From the NCBI GenBank assembly GCA_003510765.1, contig DOKV01000043.1, positions 1 through 5,082 on the forward strand: 5,082 nucleotides of DNA. Reading direction: 5' to 3'. This stretch comes from Clostridiaceae bacterium. GTDB lineage: Bacteria > Bacillota > Clostridia > Clostridiales > Clostridiaceae. The stretch's first letter is position 1; the number at the start of each line of letters is the position of its first letter. Below are positions 1 through 5,082 of this stretch, in pieces. The position numbers were made by a program, and so were the translations under genes. Under the pieces are notes generated by a model. The model had not been told where the DNA came from, ran no database searches, and saw only the letters and a program-made list of their open reading frames with translations.

Positions 1-539
1 CTGGAGAGTCGACCACTTCTCAGAAGATGATTGAGATCATCCACGGTTAAAAAGTGTTTCACATTGGCTTTGTAGGTCTCACAAAAATCGATGAGCTCAT
101 GGTAGGTGGCCCCTTGTGCTCTTAGTTTGGCACTCTTTAAAAGGAGCCAACCACTCCCATGACTCATGGACTTGGAATCCACCACATGAATTTTCACAGT
201 GCTTCCTGGATGCTCTTCATAGAAGTAATCTTTGGCCAGCACCGCAGATTGGTAAGCGCCACTGGTGCCGCTACTCATACAAATACATAGAATTTCTTCT
301 TGGCCATTATCCACGGCCTTGTTCATGATTTCTAGGTAAGAAGAAGGGCTGGGCATGCCAGTGGTGGGTGGGGTCTCTAAGGTTTCCATGAAGCTATAAA
401 ACTGGTCTGCGGTGATGTCTACACGATCTTTATAGGTTTTGCCGTCGATGTTCACCACCAAGGGGGCAATACTAATGTCATAGGTATCTAAAATGTCTTG
501 TGATAGGTCGCAGGTTGAATCTGCCATGATTTTAATCAT
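1..539 (-). CDS. DegV-family fatty-acid-binding protein (3' end of gene outside window)
   Basis: This reading frame runs from ATG at 539 down to the window edge without a stop, giving 179 codons, roughly the first two thirds of a protein that is usually about 280 residues. DegV proteins bind a fatty acid between two alpha/beta domains; in some Firmicutes a relative (FakB) presents the fatty acid to the kinase FakA. Visible family features are the N-terminal strand MIKIMADSTCDL (1-12), the TGMPSPSSY segment (60-68, equivalent to the usual TSxPS motif), the SSGTSGAYQSA loop (89-99) whose serine contacts the lipid carboxylate in known structures, VVDSKSMSHG (119-128), and the VDDLNHLLRSGRLS helix (166-179). 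The start is set by GGAGG (complement of 545-549) five bases upstream; Met5 is in frame but worse placed. It is divergent from the ABC operon. The family is secure, but whether it is a FakB partner cannot be judged because no fakA is present. Confidence 0.93.
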   Translation of the reverse strand, partial: MIKIMADSTCDLSQDILDTYDISIAPLVVNIDGKTYKDRVDITADQFYSFMETLETPPTTGMPSPSSYLEIMNKAVDNGQEEILCICMSSGTSGAYQSAVLAKDYFYEEHPGSTVKIHVVDSKSMSHGSGWLLLKSAKLRAQGATYHELIDFCETYKANVKHFLTVDDLNHLLRSGRLS

Positions 540-581
540 TGAATCCTCCGGTCAGGATGTTATTTTTTTCCTTCATCCTGT

Positions 582-628
582 AAATCCTTTTCATTATAGT
601 AGAAAATACGACAAATGGGAAAGGATTT
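582..628. repeat. 9-bp inverted repeat bracketing the DegV promoter
   Basis: AAATCCTTT at 582-590 is exactly the reverse complement of AAAGGATTT at 620-628. The arms lie 38 bases apart centre to centre. One sits at the expected transcription start of the DegV gene and the other overlaps its -35 element. That position would suit operator half-sites for a repressor, but the match could also be chance in AT-rich DNA. No regulator gene is present to support it. Confidence 0.35.
593..621 (-). promoter_or_regulatory. Putative sigma-A-type promoter of the DegV gene
   Basis: On the minus strand there is a perfect TATAAT (-10, complement of 593-598). Exactly 17 bases upstream lies TTCCCA (complement of 616-621), which matches four of six bases of the TTGACA consensus. 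Transcription would begin near 586, giving a leader of about 45 bases before the DegV start. The perfect -10 and ideal spacing make this credible; the -35 is only moderate. Confidence 0.6.
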
Positions 629-716
629 CTTCTTTTTAGACCAAAGTGTAGAGGAGAAATCTTAGTGGGTCTGAGAAGATTGTGTATGGGACAAGGCTAT
701 AGGGGGGAGAGGACTT

Positions 717-725
717 TGATATAAT
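717..725 (+). promoter_or_regulatory. Putative extended -10 promoter of the ABC exporter operon
   Basis: TGATATAAT contains a perfect TATAAT (720-725) preceded by the TGn extension (717-719) that compensates for a weak -35. No good -35 lies 16-18 bases upstream (the bases at 697-702 read CTATAG). Initiation near 732 would leave a leader of only about 25 bases before the start codon at 757, too short for a riboswitch or an attenuating leader peptide. An imperfect dyad lies farther upstream (AATCTT at 658-663 against AAGATT at 676-681) and might bind a regulator, but this is weak. Confidence 0.55.
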
Positions 726-756
726 GAAAAAAGAGATGTGAGAAAAGGAGAAATCT

Positions 757-2502
757 ATGGGGATCTACAAAAGATATTTCAAGAAATATAGGGTGTTATT
801 TTTCACGGCCATGACCTTCGTGTTGTTGGAGTCCATGGCAGATCTTTTACAACCCACCATCATGGCACGGATCATCGATGAAGGGGTGCGCCAAAGGGAT
901 GTGGACAAAGTAATGCATTATGGGGTGCTCATGCTACTCATCACCCTCTTAGGCGCTGTCTTTGCCACGGTGAGAAACATCTTGGCTTCCCAAGTTTCTC
1001 AGCGTTTTGGCAAGGATCTTCGTGAAGATCTCTTTACAAAGATCATGGATTTTTCTGAAGAGAGTGTAGATGAAATGGACAGTGGATCCCTCATCACCAG
1101 AATGACCAATGATTCTGCCCAAGCGGTGCAGTTTGTCAATGGCATGATGCGGATCTTCTTTAAAGCGCCGGTGACAGGGATTGGGAGCATCATTTTGGCC
1201 GTGATCCTGAGTCCTAAACTTTCCGTCATTTTGTTTCTTGTGGTGGGCATAGTCTCTTTTCTCATCTTCATCAGCATGAAGATGAGCTATGAACGTTTTG
1301 CCAAGGTTCAATATGCCATGGACCATCTGAATTTGGTGATCCAAGAATATCTCCTGGGCATCCGATTGGTGAAAGCTTTTGGCAGGCAACACCATGAAGA
1401 AGAAAAGTTCTCTGTGGCCAATGAAGCCCTGGAGAAAAAAGGTGTTTCAAGCCAAGTGGTCATTGCATATTTTGCGCCTATATTAAGTTTGGTGGTTTCT
1501 TTGGGCATTGCTTTGGTTCTTTATGTGGGGAGCATTTTCTTCATGGAAGGGACCTTAGAAGTGGGGAAAGTTGCGGCCTTTATCAGCTACATGACGCAAA
1601 TTCTCACCTCCATCATCATGATCACCAATATCTTTACCACCTTTGTTCGGACCAAGGCGTCCACAGAAAGAATTGGGGAGATTTTTGAAGCCACAGAAGA
1701 TCTACGAGGCGGAGACCTGGTGCTAAAGGGAAAAGGGGTTGCAGTGACATTCCAAGGAGTGAGCTTTTCTTACCCCAGAGGGAGTGGTCGAGAAGCGTTG
1801 AAGGATGTGAGTTTCCATGTGGAGGAAGGAGAGACCATGGCCATCATTGGTCCTACAGGATCTGGAAAATCCACCTTGGTGTGGCTGCTTTTGCGGTTCT
1901 ATGATGTGACCCAAGGAGAGATTCTATTAGATGGGGTACCTTTGAAAAATTATCAAGTGGAAAAACTTCGAGAAGACTTGTCATTGGCTTCTCAAAAGAC
2001 CATGCTCTTTTCGGGCAGTGTGTATGAGAACATTTCTTGGGGAGAGCAGGGGATGAAAGAGGAACGGGTGGTGGCCGCGGCAAAGGCAGCCAGTGCCCAT
2101 GAATTCATCCATAGTATGGAAGGCGGCTACCATCGCTTCATCTATCAAGGAGCAGTGAACCTTTCTGGCGGGCAAAAGCAGCGGATTTCCATTGCGCGAG
2201 CCTTAGCCAAAGAGTCCAAACTGCTGCTCTTAGATGACGCCACCAGTGCTTTAGATGCGGTAACGGATAAAAGCGTTCGTTTGGCCATCAAAGATTTTGA
2301 TCCAGAAAGAACCACCATCCTCATCACCCAAAGAATTGGCTCTGCATTATCTGCAGATAAGATTTTGGTGCTTGATAAGGGTCAAGTGGAAGGCTTTGGC
2401 AGCCATGAAGCACTGCTAAAAACCTGCCAAACCTATCAAGAACTCTATGCCTCACAAATCGGTGGGCTAGGAAAGGAGGAGCCCCATGGAGAAAAAGCCT
2501 AA
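757..2502 (+). CDS. Heterodimeric ABC exporter half-transporter, degenerate-site subunit
   Basis: This is a 581-residue half-transporter with an exporter-type membrane domain followed by an ATPase domain. Hydrophobic segments lie near 12-36, 54-74, 132-152, 155-174, 234-262 and 271-294, giving the expected six helices. ATPase motifs are the A-loop Tyr339, Walker A GPTGSGKST (365-373), Q-loop Gln413, signature LSGGQ (469-473), Walker B ending LLLLDD (489-494), and D-loop SALD (497-500). Two catalytic positions are changed: Asp494 replaces the usual glutamate and Gln525 (ITQR) replaces the H-loop histidine. This pattern marks the degenerate partner of a heterodimeric exporter such as TM287 or BmrC, so it should pair with the next gene's product. 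Length is close to those relatives. AAAGGAG at 744-750, six bases before the ATG, supports the start. Such pairs often export drugs or other amphipathic compounds; the substrate here is unknown. Confidence 0.95.
   Translation: MGIYKRYFKKYRVLFFTAMTFVLLESMADLLQPTIMARIIDEGVRQRDVDKVMHYGVLMLLITLLGAVFATVRNILASQVSQRFGKDLREDLFTKIMDFSEESVDEMDSGSLITRMTNDSAQAVQFVNGMMRIFFKAPVTGIGSIILAVILSPKLSVILFLVVGIVSFLIFISMKMSYERFAKVQYAMDHLNLVIQEYLLGIRLVKAFGRQHHEEEKFSVANEALEKKGVSSQVVIAYFAPILSLVVSLGIALVLYVGSIFFMEGTLEVGKVAAFISYMTQILTSIIMITNIFTTFVRTKASTERIGEIFEATEDLRGGDLVLKGKGVAVTFQGVSFSYPRGSGREALKDVSFHVEEGETMAIIGPTGSGKSTLVWLLLRFYDVTQGEILLDGVPLKNYQVEKLREDLSLASQKTMLFSGSVYENISWGEQGMKEERVVAAAKAASAHEFIHSMEGGYHRFIYQGAVNLSGGQKQRISIARALAKESKLLLLDDATSALDAVTDKSVRLAIKDFDPERTTILITQRIGSALSADKILVLDKGQVEGFGSHEALLKTCQTYQELYASQIGGLGKEEPHGEKA
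2472..2480 (+). promoter_or_regulatory. Shine-Dalgarno site of the second ABC gene, inside the first gene
   Basis: AAAGGAGGA lies within the last codons of the first ABC gene, and its GGAGG core (2475-2479) is six bases before the ATG at 2486. This fixes the start of the second subunit upstream of the first gene's stop. It points to translational coupling that helps keep the two partners in equal amounts. Confidence 0.85.
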
Positions 2503-4339
2503 TACCCAAAGCACCCAAAGTGCCATGCCCAAGTTTGGTCGATTTGGGGGTGGCGCCAACCGGTTTGTCCCAGGAGAAAAGCCCAAGCGATATAAGGACA
2601 CTTTAAAAAGATTGCTGAAGCTTTTTCAGCGGTATAAGAGAGCGCTTCTGGCAGCCACGATTCTGACCCTTCTTGCCTCGGCTTTCACCTTGGTGGTGCC
2701 TCTTTTCATTGGTCAAGCCATCAACACCTATGATTTGGAGAAAGGACTGGTGAACACCCCTCTTTTGCATCGTATACTGTTAGCACTTCTGCTGGTTTAT
2801 GGGCTGGTATGGGTTCTCCAGACCATCAATGGGGTGCTCATGGCCAAGGTTACGCAGCGATTGGTGAAAGATTTGCGGGAAACCTTTTTTGAAAAACTGC
2901 AAAGAATTCCTTTGCTTTTTTACGATCAGCGGCCCCACGGAGATACCATGAGTCGCATGACCAATGATGTGGACAACATCAGTGGTTCCATTGCCCAAAC
3001 CACCACAGAGCTCATCTCAGCCCTCTTCACCTTGGTGGGCTCCGTGGTGCTCATGCTGTCTTTAGATGTAACCTTGACGGGACTAGCGCTCCTCTCGGTC
3101 CCCCTATTTCTACTTTTGACCAACGTCATCACCAAAAGAAGTCGTCGATATTTTATGCAACGCCAAAAAGAACTGGGAAAGCTCAGTGGCATCGTGGAGG
3201 AAAGCGTAACGGGCTTGAAGATGGTCAAGGCATTCAATCAAAAGGACACCATGGTGAAGGCTTTCAAAGAAACCAATGAAGCGTTGCAACAATCGGCCAC
3301 CATGGCATTGATTTGGGCGGGGTTTTTGATGCCCTTCATGAATGTCATTGGCAATCTTTCCTTTGGGCTCATTGCTTTTGTGGGAGGCATCATGTCTGTG
3401 GAAGGCACCATGACCGTGGGCGTTGTGGTGAGTTTTTTAACCTATTCCAAGCAGTTTGCGAGACCGCTCAATAATATTGCTGGTATGTTTAACAACATAC
3501 AGCAAGCCTTGGTGGGTGCAGAGAGAATCTTTGAGGTGCTGGACGAAGGGGAAGAACCCAAGGACCCCATTGACGCAGTATCCCTAGAAAAACCCATAGG
3601 ACATTTGGCTTTCCAAAAAGTATCCTTTGCCTATGAAAACCACAAGAAAGTACTACAGGAAGTGAGTTTGGACATAAAGCCTTATGAAACCGTGGCACTG
3701 GTGGGAGAAACCGGCGCTGGAAAAACCACCATGGTGAACCTGATGACGCGTTTTTATGATCTTCAAGAGGGCGCCATAACCTTTGATGGTGTGGATCTTC
3801 GACAAATTAAACGATCCAGTCTCATGGAAAATTTTTCCGTGGTGCTACAGGATACGTTTTTATTCTCTGGAACCATCAAGGAGAACATACGATATGCAAG
3901 GCCAGGGGCATCTGATGAAGAGATTTATCGTGCGGCAAAACTTGCCCATGCAGAAGAGTTTATTTTAAGGCTACCCAAAGGCTATGATACTGAAGTTTCA
4001 GGAAGCACCGGCTCCTTGTCCCAAGGACAAAGACAGCTATTGGCCATTGCCAGAGCGGTGCTCAGTGATGCGCCTGTCCTTATTTTAGATGAGGCCACAA
4101 GCTCTGTGGATACCAAGACGGAAAAGGAAATTCAAAAAGCCATGGTGAAGCTTCTCAAAAAAAGAACCTCCATCATCATTGCCCATCGTCTATCCACCAT
4201 TCGCTCAGCGGACCGGATTTATGTCATTGGTGAAGGAAAGATTTTGGAACAAGGCAATCATGAGGCGCTTATGGATGTGGGCGGCGCTTATTATGATATG
4301 GTGGTATCTCAGCTGGGAGACCCAAAGGAAGAAAGTTAA
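2486..4339 (+). CDS. Heterodimeric ABC exporter half-transporter, catalytically competent subunit
   Basis: This 617-residue half-transporter begins with a basic, glycine-containing cytoplasmic extension (about 1-48, including FGRFGGGANRF), common in this partner type. Hydrophobic segments follow near 54-77, 96-116, 175-193, 196-213, 272-302 and 309-330. The ATPase domain has A-loop Tyr383, Walker A GETGAGKTT (407-415), Q-loop Gln455, Walker B LILDE with catalytic Glu536, D-loop SSVD (539-542) and H-loop His567 (IAHR), all canonical. Its signature, however, is LSQGQ (511-515) instead of LSGGQ. It therefore supplies the working Walker A, Walker B and H-loop of the active ATP site, while its altered signature faces the degenerate site of the partner, as in TM288. 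The gene overlaps the previous one by 17 bases in the +1 frame and is followed at once by a terminator, so the operon is just these two genes. The family and pairing are secure; the substrate is unknown. Confidence 0.95.
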   Translation: MEKKPNTQSTQSAMPKFGRFGGGANRFVPGEKPKRYKDTLKRLLKLFQRYKRALLAATILTLLASAFTLVVPLFIGQAINTYDLEKGLVNTPLLHRILLALLLVYGLVWVLQTINGVLMAKVTQRLVKDLRETFFEKLQRIPLLFYDQRPHGDTMSRMTNDVDNISGSIAQTTTELISALFTLVGSVVLMLSLDVTLTGLALLSVPLFLLLTNVITKRSRRYFMQRQKELGKLSGIVEESVTGLKMVKAFNQKDTMVKAFKETNEALQQSATMALIWAGFLMPFMNVIGNLSFGLIAFVGGIMSVEGTMTVGVVVSFLTYSKQFARPLNNIAGMFNNIQQALVGAERIFEVLDEGEEPKDPIDAVSLEKPIGHLAFQKVSFAYENHKKVLQEVSLDIKPYETVALVGETGAGKTTMVNLMTRFYDLQEGAITFDGVDLRQIKRSSLMENFSVVLQDTFLFSGTIKENIRYARPGASDEEIYRAAKLAHAEEFILRLPKGYDTEVSGSTGSLSQGQRQLLAIARAVLSDAPVLILDEATSSVDTKTEKEIQKAMVKLLKKRTSIIIAHRLSTIRSADRIYVIGEGKILEQGNHEALMDVGGAYYDMVVSQLGDPKEES

Positions 4340-4386
4340 AAAACTGCGCTGCCTCTATGGGTTCCTAGAGGAGAGCGCAGTTTTTT
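4340..4386 (+). terminator. Intrinsic terminator of the ABC operon, possibly bidirectional
   Basis: CTGCGCT (4344-4350) pairs perfectly with AGCGCAG (4374-4380). Inside this stem, CCTCTA (4352-4357) pairs with TAGAGG (4366-4371) across an 8-base loop. Six T follow at 4381-4386, and a run of A precedes the stem directly after the stop codon at 4337-4339. The A run opposite the T run lets the hairpin act on the minus strand too, as a backup for the convergent zinc-ribbon gene. Confidence 0.92.
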
Positions 4387-4401
4387 GTGCGGTAGAAGCA
4401 T

Positions 4402-4413
4402 CTAAAGCTTTAG
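4402..4413. repeat. 12-bp perfect palindrome between convergent terminators
   Basis: CTAAAGCTTTAG is its own reverse complement. It lies in the noncoding gap between the two convergent terminators, where no promoter is needed. It has no loop and no T tract of its own, so it is not a terminator. It may be chance. Confidence 0.3.
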
Positions 4414-4436
4414 CAGCAATGCCTTACGTGGTACGC

Positions 4437-4465
4437 AAAAAAAAGCAGCTGCCGTAGCAACTGCT
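4437..4465 (-). terminator. Intrinsic terminator of the zinc-ribbon gene
   Basis: Read on the minus strand, AGCAGTTGC (complement of 4457-4465) pairs with GCAGCTGCT (complement of 4444-4452) around a TACG loop. It is followed by eight U (A run at 4437-4444). The single non-Watson-Crick pair is a U-G wobble in the minus-strand RNA but an A-C mismatch in the plus-strand RNA, so the hairpin is built to work in the minus direction. It starts 11 bases after the zinc-ribbon stop codon. Confidence 0.88.
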
Positions 4466-4476
4466 CATTTGTCAGA

Positions 4477-4635
4477 TTATCTTCTGTTGAACTTTTCGTT
4501 CTTTCTTGCTCTTCTGCAATCAGGACATCTAACTGGTTCGTTTTCGAAACCCTTTTCCTTGTAGAATTCTTGCTCACCTACTGTGAAAATGAATTCGTTG
4601 TTGCAGTCTCTGCAAATGATCTTCTTGTCTTCCAT
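4477..4635 (-). CDS. Small zinc-ribbon protein, 52 residues
   Basis: This short protein carries two CxxC knuckles, Cys8-Arg-Asp-Cys11 and Cys37-Pro-Asp-Cys40, separated by a stretch containing EFIFTVGEQEFYKEKGF and followed by a basic tail (RRARKNEKFNRR). The layout matches a family of small probable zinc-ribbon proteins frequent in Clostridia and other bacteria (zf-trcl type, from memory). The four cysteines should bind one zinc ion. The family's function is not established; the basic tail would suit nucleic acid or ribosome contact, which is inference. The start is fixed by AAGGAGG (complement of 4644-4650), eight bases upstream. The gene stands alone, convergent with the ABC operon and divergent from the small frame at 4809. 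Codon choice is strongly biased: all seven Arg are AGA, all five Phe TTC, all five Asn AAC and all six Lys AAG. That is unlike the ABC genes and suggests high expression. Confidence 0.9.
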   Translation of the reverse strand: MEDKKIICRDCNNEFIFTVGEQEFYKEKGFENEPVRCPDCRRARKNEKFNRR

Positions 4636-4741
4636 GTTTTTTTCCTCCTTAGAACAGTCATACCTAAAATTCTCTGTCGCTAAGGCGAAATTGAAATCTG
4701 TGTACTAAACTGTATTATTGTTTGCCGTTTCCGACTTACTC

Positions 4742-4750
4742 ATTGTAACA
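4742..4750 (-). promoter_or_regulatory. Possible extended -10 promoter of the zinc-ribbon gene
   Basis: On the minus strand the sequence TGTTACAAT gives a TACAAT -10 (complement of 4742-4747) with a TGn extension. No clear -35 is seen 16-18 bases upstream. Transcription from near 4735 would give a leader of about 100 bases, in which I see only a 4-bp hairpin (TCGC 4677-4680 with GCGA 4685-4688). The element overlaps a short dyad, TTGT-AAC-ACAA (4743-4753). Confidence 0.4.
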
Positions 4751-4808
4751 CAAGTTTTTAGAAATAGATAGGCTTTTATAAAAATACTTTCTTTTAGGAG
4801 AGATTTTC

Positions 4809-4997
4809 ATGAAGAGAATGGAGAAAAGCCTTGCTAGGCTAGGGTTATTTCGAAAAAAACTTTTCAAAATAACTTTCATGGACTATGATGAAAAAGAAGA
4901 AGCATCAAAAAAGGCTGCTTTTTACATTTTTGCAAAGGAGGACATGACGATGATTGTTAGAAATAGGCATGAACAAAAAGAACCCAGGGAGGGATAG
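4809..4997 (+). CDS. Hypothetical small basic protein, 62 residues
   Basis: I do not recognise this product. The frame has a good ribosome-binding site, TAGGAGA (4795-4801), with GGAG eight bases before the ATG, and ends in two tandem TAG codons (4995-5000). A TATAAA at 4777-4782 could be its -10, though no good -35 is visible. The protein is rich in Lys, Arg and Glu, with a basic N-terminal third (MKRMEKSLARLGLFRKKLFK), an acidic patch (DYDEKEE, 25-31) and a charged tail. It has no signal peptide, no membrane segment and no cysteine. It is divergent from the zinc-ribbon gene and lies just upstream of a probable gene beyond the window, which it might precede in an operon or as a translated leader. 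A second Shine-Dalgarno-like site lies inside it at 4934-4941. The real start could differ, or the frame may not be a gene. Confidence 0.5.
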   Translation: MKRMEKSLARLGLFRKKLFKITFMDYDEKEEASKKAAFYIFAKEDMTMIVRNRHEQKEPREG

Positions 4998-5037
4998 TAG
5001 CTGATAAGATAACCTTATAAGAGTCTTAATAAGAGTA

Positions 5038-5066
5038 TTGAATAATATCAATGTTTAGAGTGTAAT
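5038..5066 (+). promoter_or_regulatory. Possible promoter of a gene beyond the right edge
   Basis: TTGAAT (5038-5043, four of six matches to the -35 consensus) and TGTAAT (5061-5066, five of six to the -10) are separated by exactly 17 bases. Initiation near 5073 would fall just at the ribosome-binding site that follows, leaving almost no leader, which is unusual and lowers confidence. The -35 also forms one arm of a short dyad, ATTGA (5037-5041) with TCAAT (5048-5052). Confidence 0.35.
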
Positions 5067-5070
5067 GGTG

Positions 5071-5082
5071 GAAAGAGGTGAT
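5071..5082 (+). promoter_or_regulatory. Shine-Dalgarno site of a gene starting just outside the window
   Basis: GAAAGAGGTGAT matches 10 of the 12 bases complementary to the 3' end of 16S rRNA (AAAGGAGGTGAT), with the last eight perfect. No start codon at suitable spacing lies inside the window, so a plus-strand gene probably begins within about ten bases of the right edge. Confidence 0.7.

Noticed and set aside
116..328. 70-codon plus-strand open frame
   Set aside because: It lies wholly antisense to the DegV gene, and its protein (rich in Trp, His and Pro) shows no family resemblance.
686..741. Tiny frames before the ABC operon (12 codons from 686; 5 codons from 724) as possible attenuating leader peptides
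   Set aside because: Neither has a ribosome-binding site, and both begin upstream of the predicted transcription start near 732.
949..1395. 148-codon minus-strand open frame inside the first ABC gene
   Set aside because: It is antisense to a membrane domain with clear family features. Its translation is His- and Asp-rich with no recognisable domain, as expected of a complement-strand shadow.
4003..4030. LSQGQ in the second ABC subunit as a loss-of-function mutation
   Set aside because: This altered signature is normal for the competent partner of heterodimeric exporters and faces the degenerate site.
4179..4457. 92-codon plus-strand frame running from the end of the second ABC gene through the terminator
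   Set aside because: It overlaps the conserved H-loop region of the ABC gene in another frame and would read through both terminator hairpins, so it is an accidental opening.
4908..4923. AAAAAG-GCTG-CTTTTT hairpin inside the small frame as a terminator
   Set aside because: The 6-bp stem is almost all A-T, so it would be unstable; it is more likely a by-product of Lys and Phe codons.

Overview
The window looks like ordinary chromosome from a Gram-positive Firmicute, most likely a member of the Clostridia. The signs are strong purine-rich Shine-Dalgarno sites before nearly every gene, a DegV-family protein, a small CxxC/CxxC zinc-ribbon protein of a type common in Clostridia, and hairpin-plus-U-tract terminators. 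I cannot name a genus from the sequence alone. No tRNA, rRNA, CRISPR array, insertion sequence or phage gene was seen.

Layout. (1) Positions 1-539, minus strand: the first 179 codons of a DegV-family fatty-acid-binding protein, cut off by the window edge. (2) Positions 540-756: a 217-base divergent intergenic region. It holds a good minus-strand promoter for degV, flanked by a 9-bp inverted repeat, and an extended -10 promoter for the plus-strand operon. (3) Positions 757-4339: two overlapping plus-strand genes encoding the halves of a heterodimeric ABC exporter (each with a transmembrane domain fused to an ATPase domain), closed by a strong hairpin terminator at 4340-4386. (4) Positions 4437-4635, minus strand: a 52-residue zinc-ribbon protein with its own terminator, convergent with the ABC operon. 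(5) Positions 4809-4997, plus strand: a possible 62-residue basic protein that I do not recognise. (6) Positions 4998-5082: a possible promoter, then an excellent Shine-Dalgarno sequence ending exactly at the window edge, so another plus-strand gene should start just outside.

How the genes work together. The two ABC genes form one machine. The first subunit has the canonical signature motif (LSGGQ) but a degenerate Walker B acid (Asp for Glu) and H-loop (Gln for His). The second has canonical Walker B and H-loop residues but an altered signature (LSQGQ). Across the head-to-tail ATPase dimer these combine into one competent and one degenerate ATP site, the arrangement known from TM287/288, BmrCD and LmrCD. 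No regulator gene lies in the window, so the substrate is unknown. The other genes have no evident functional link to the exporter.

I found no convincing undescribed multi-gene system. The more curious items are the dyad around the degV promoter, the strong high-expression codon bias of the zinc-ribbon gene, and the small 3' reading frame with an internal Shine-Dalgarno-like site.
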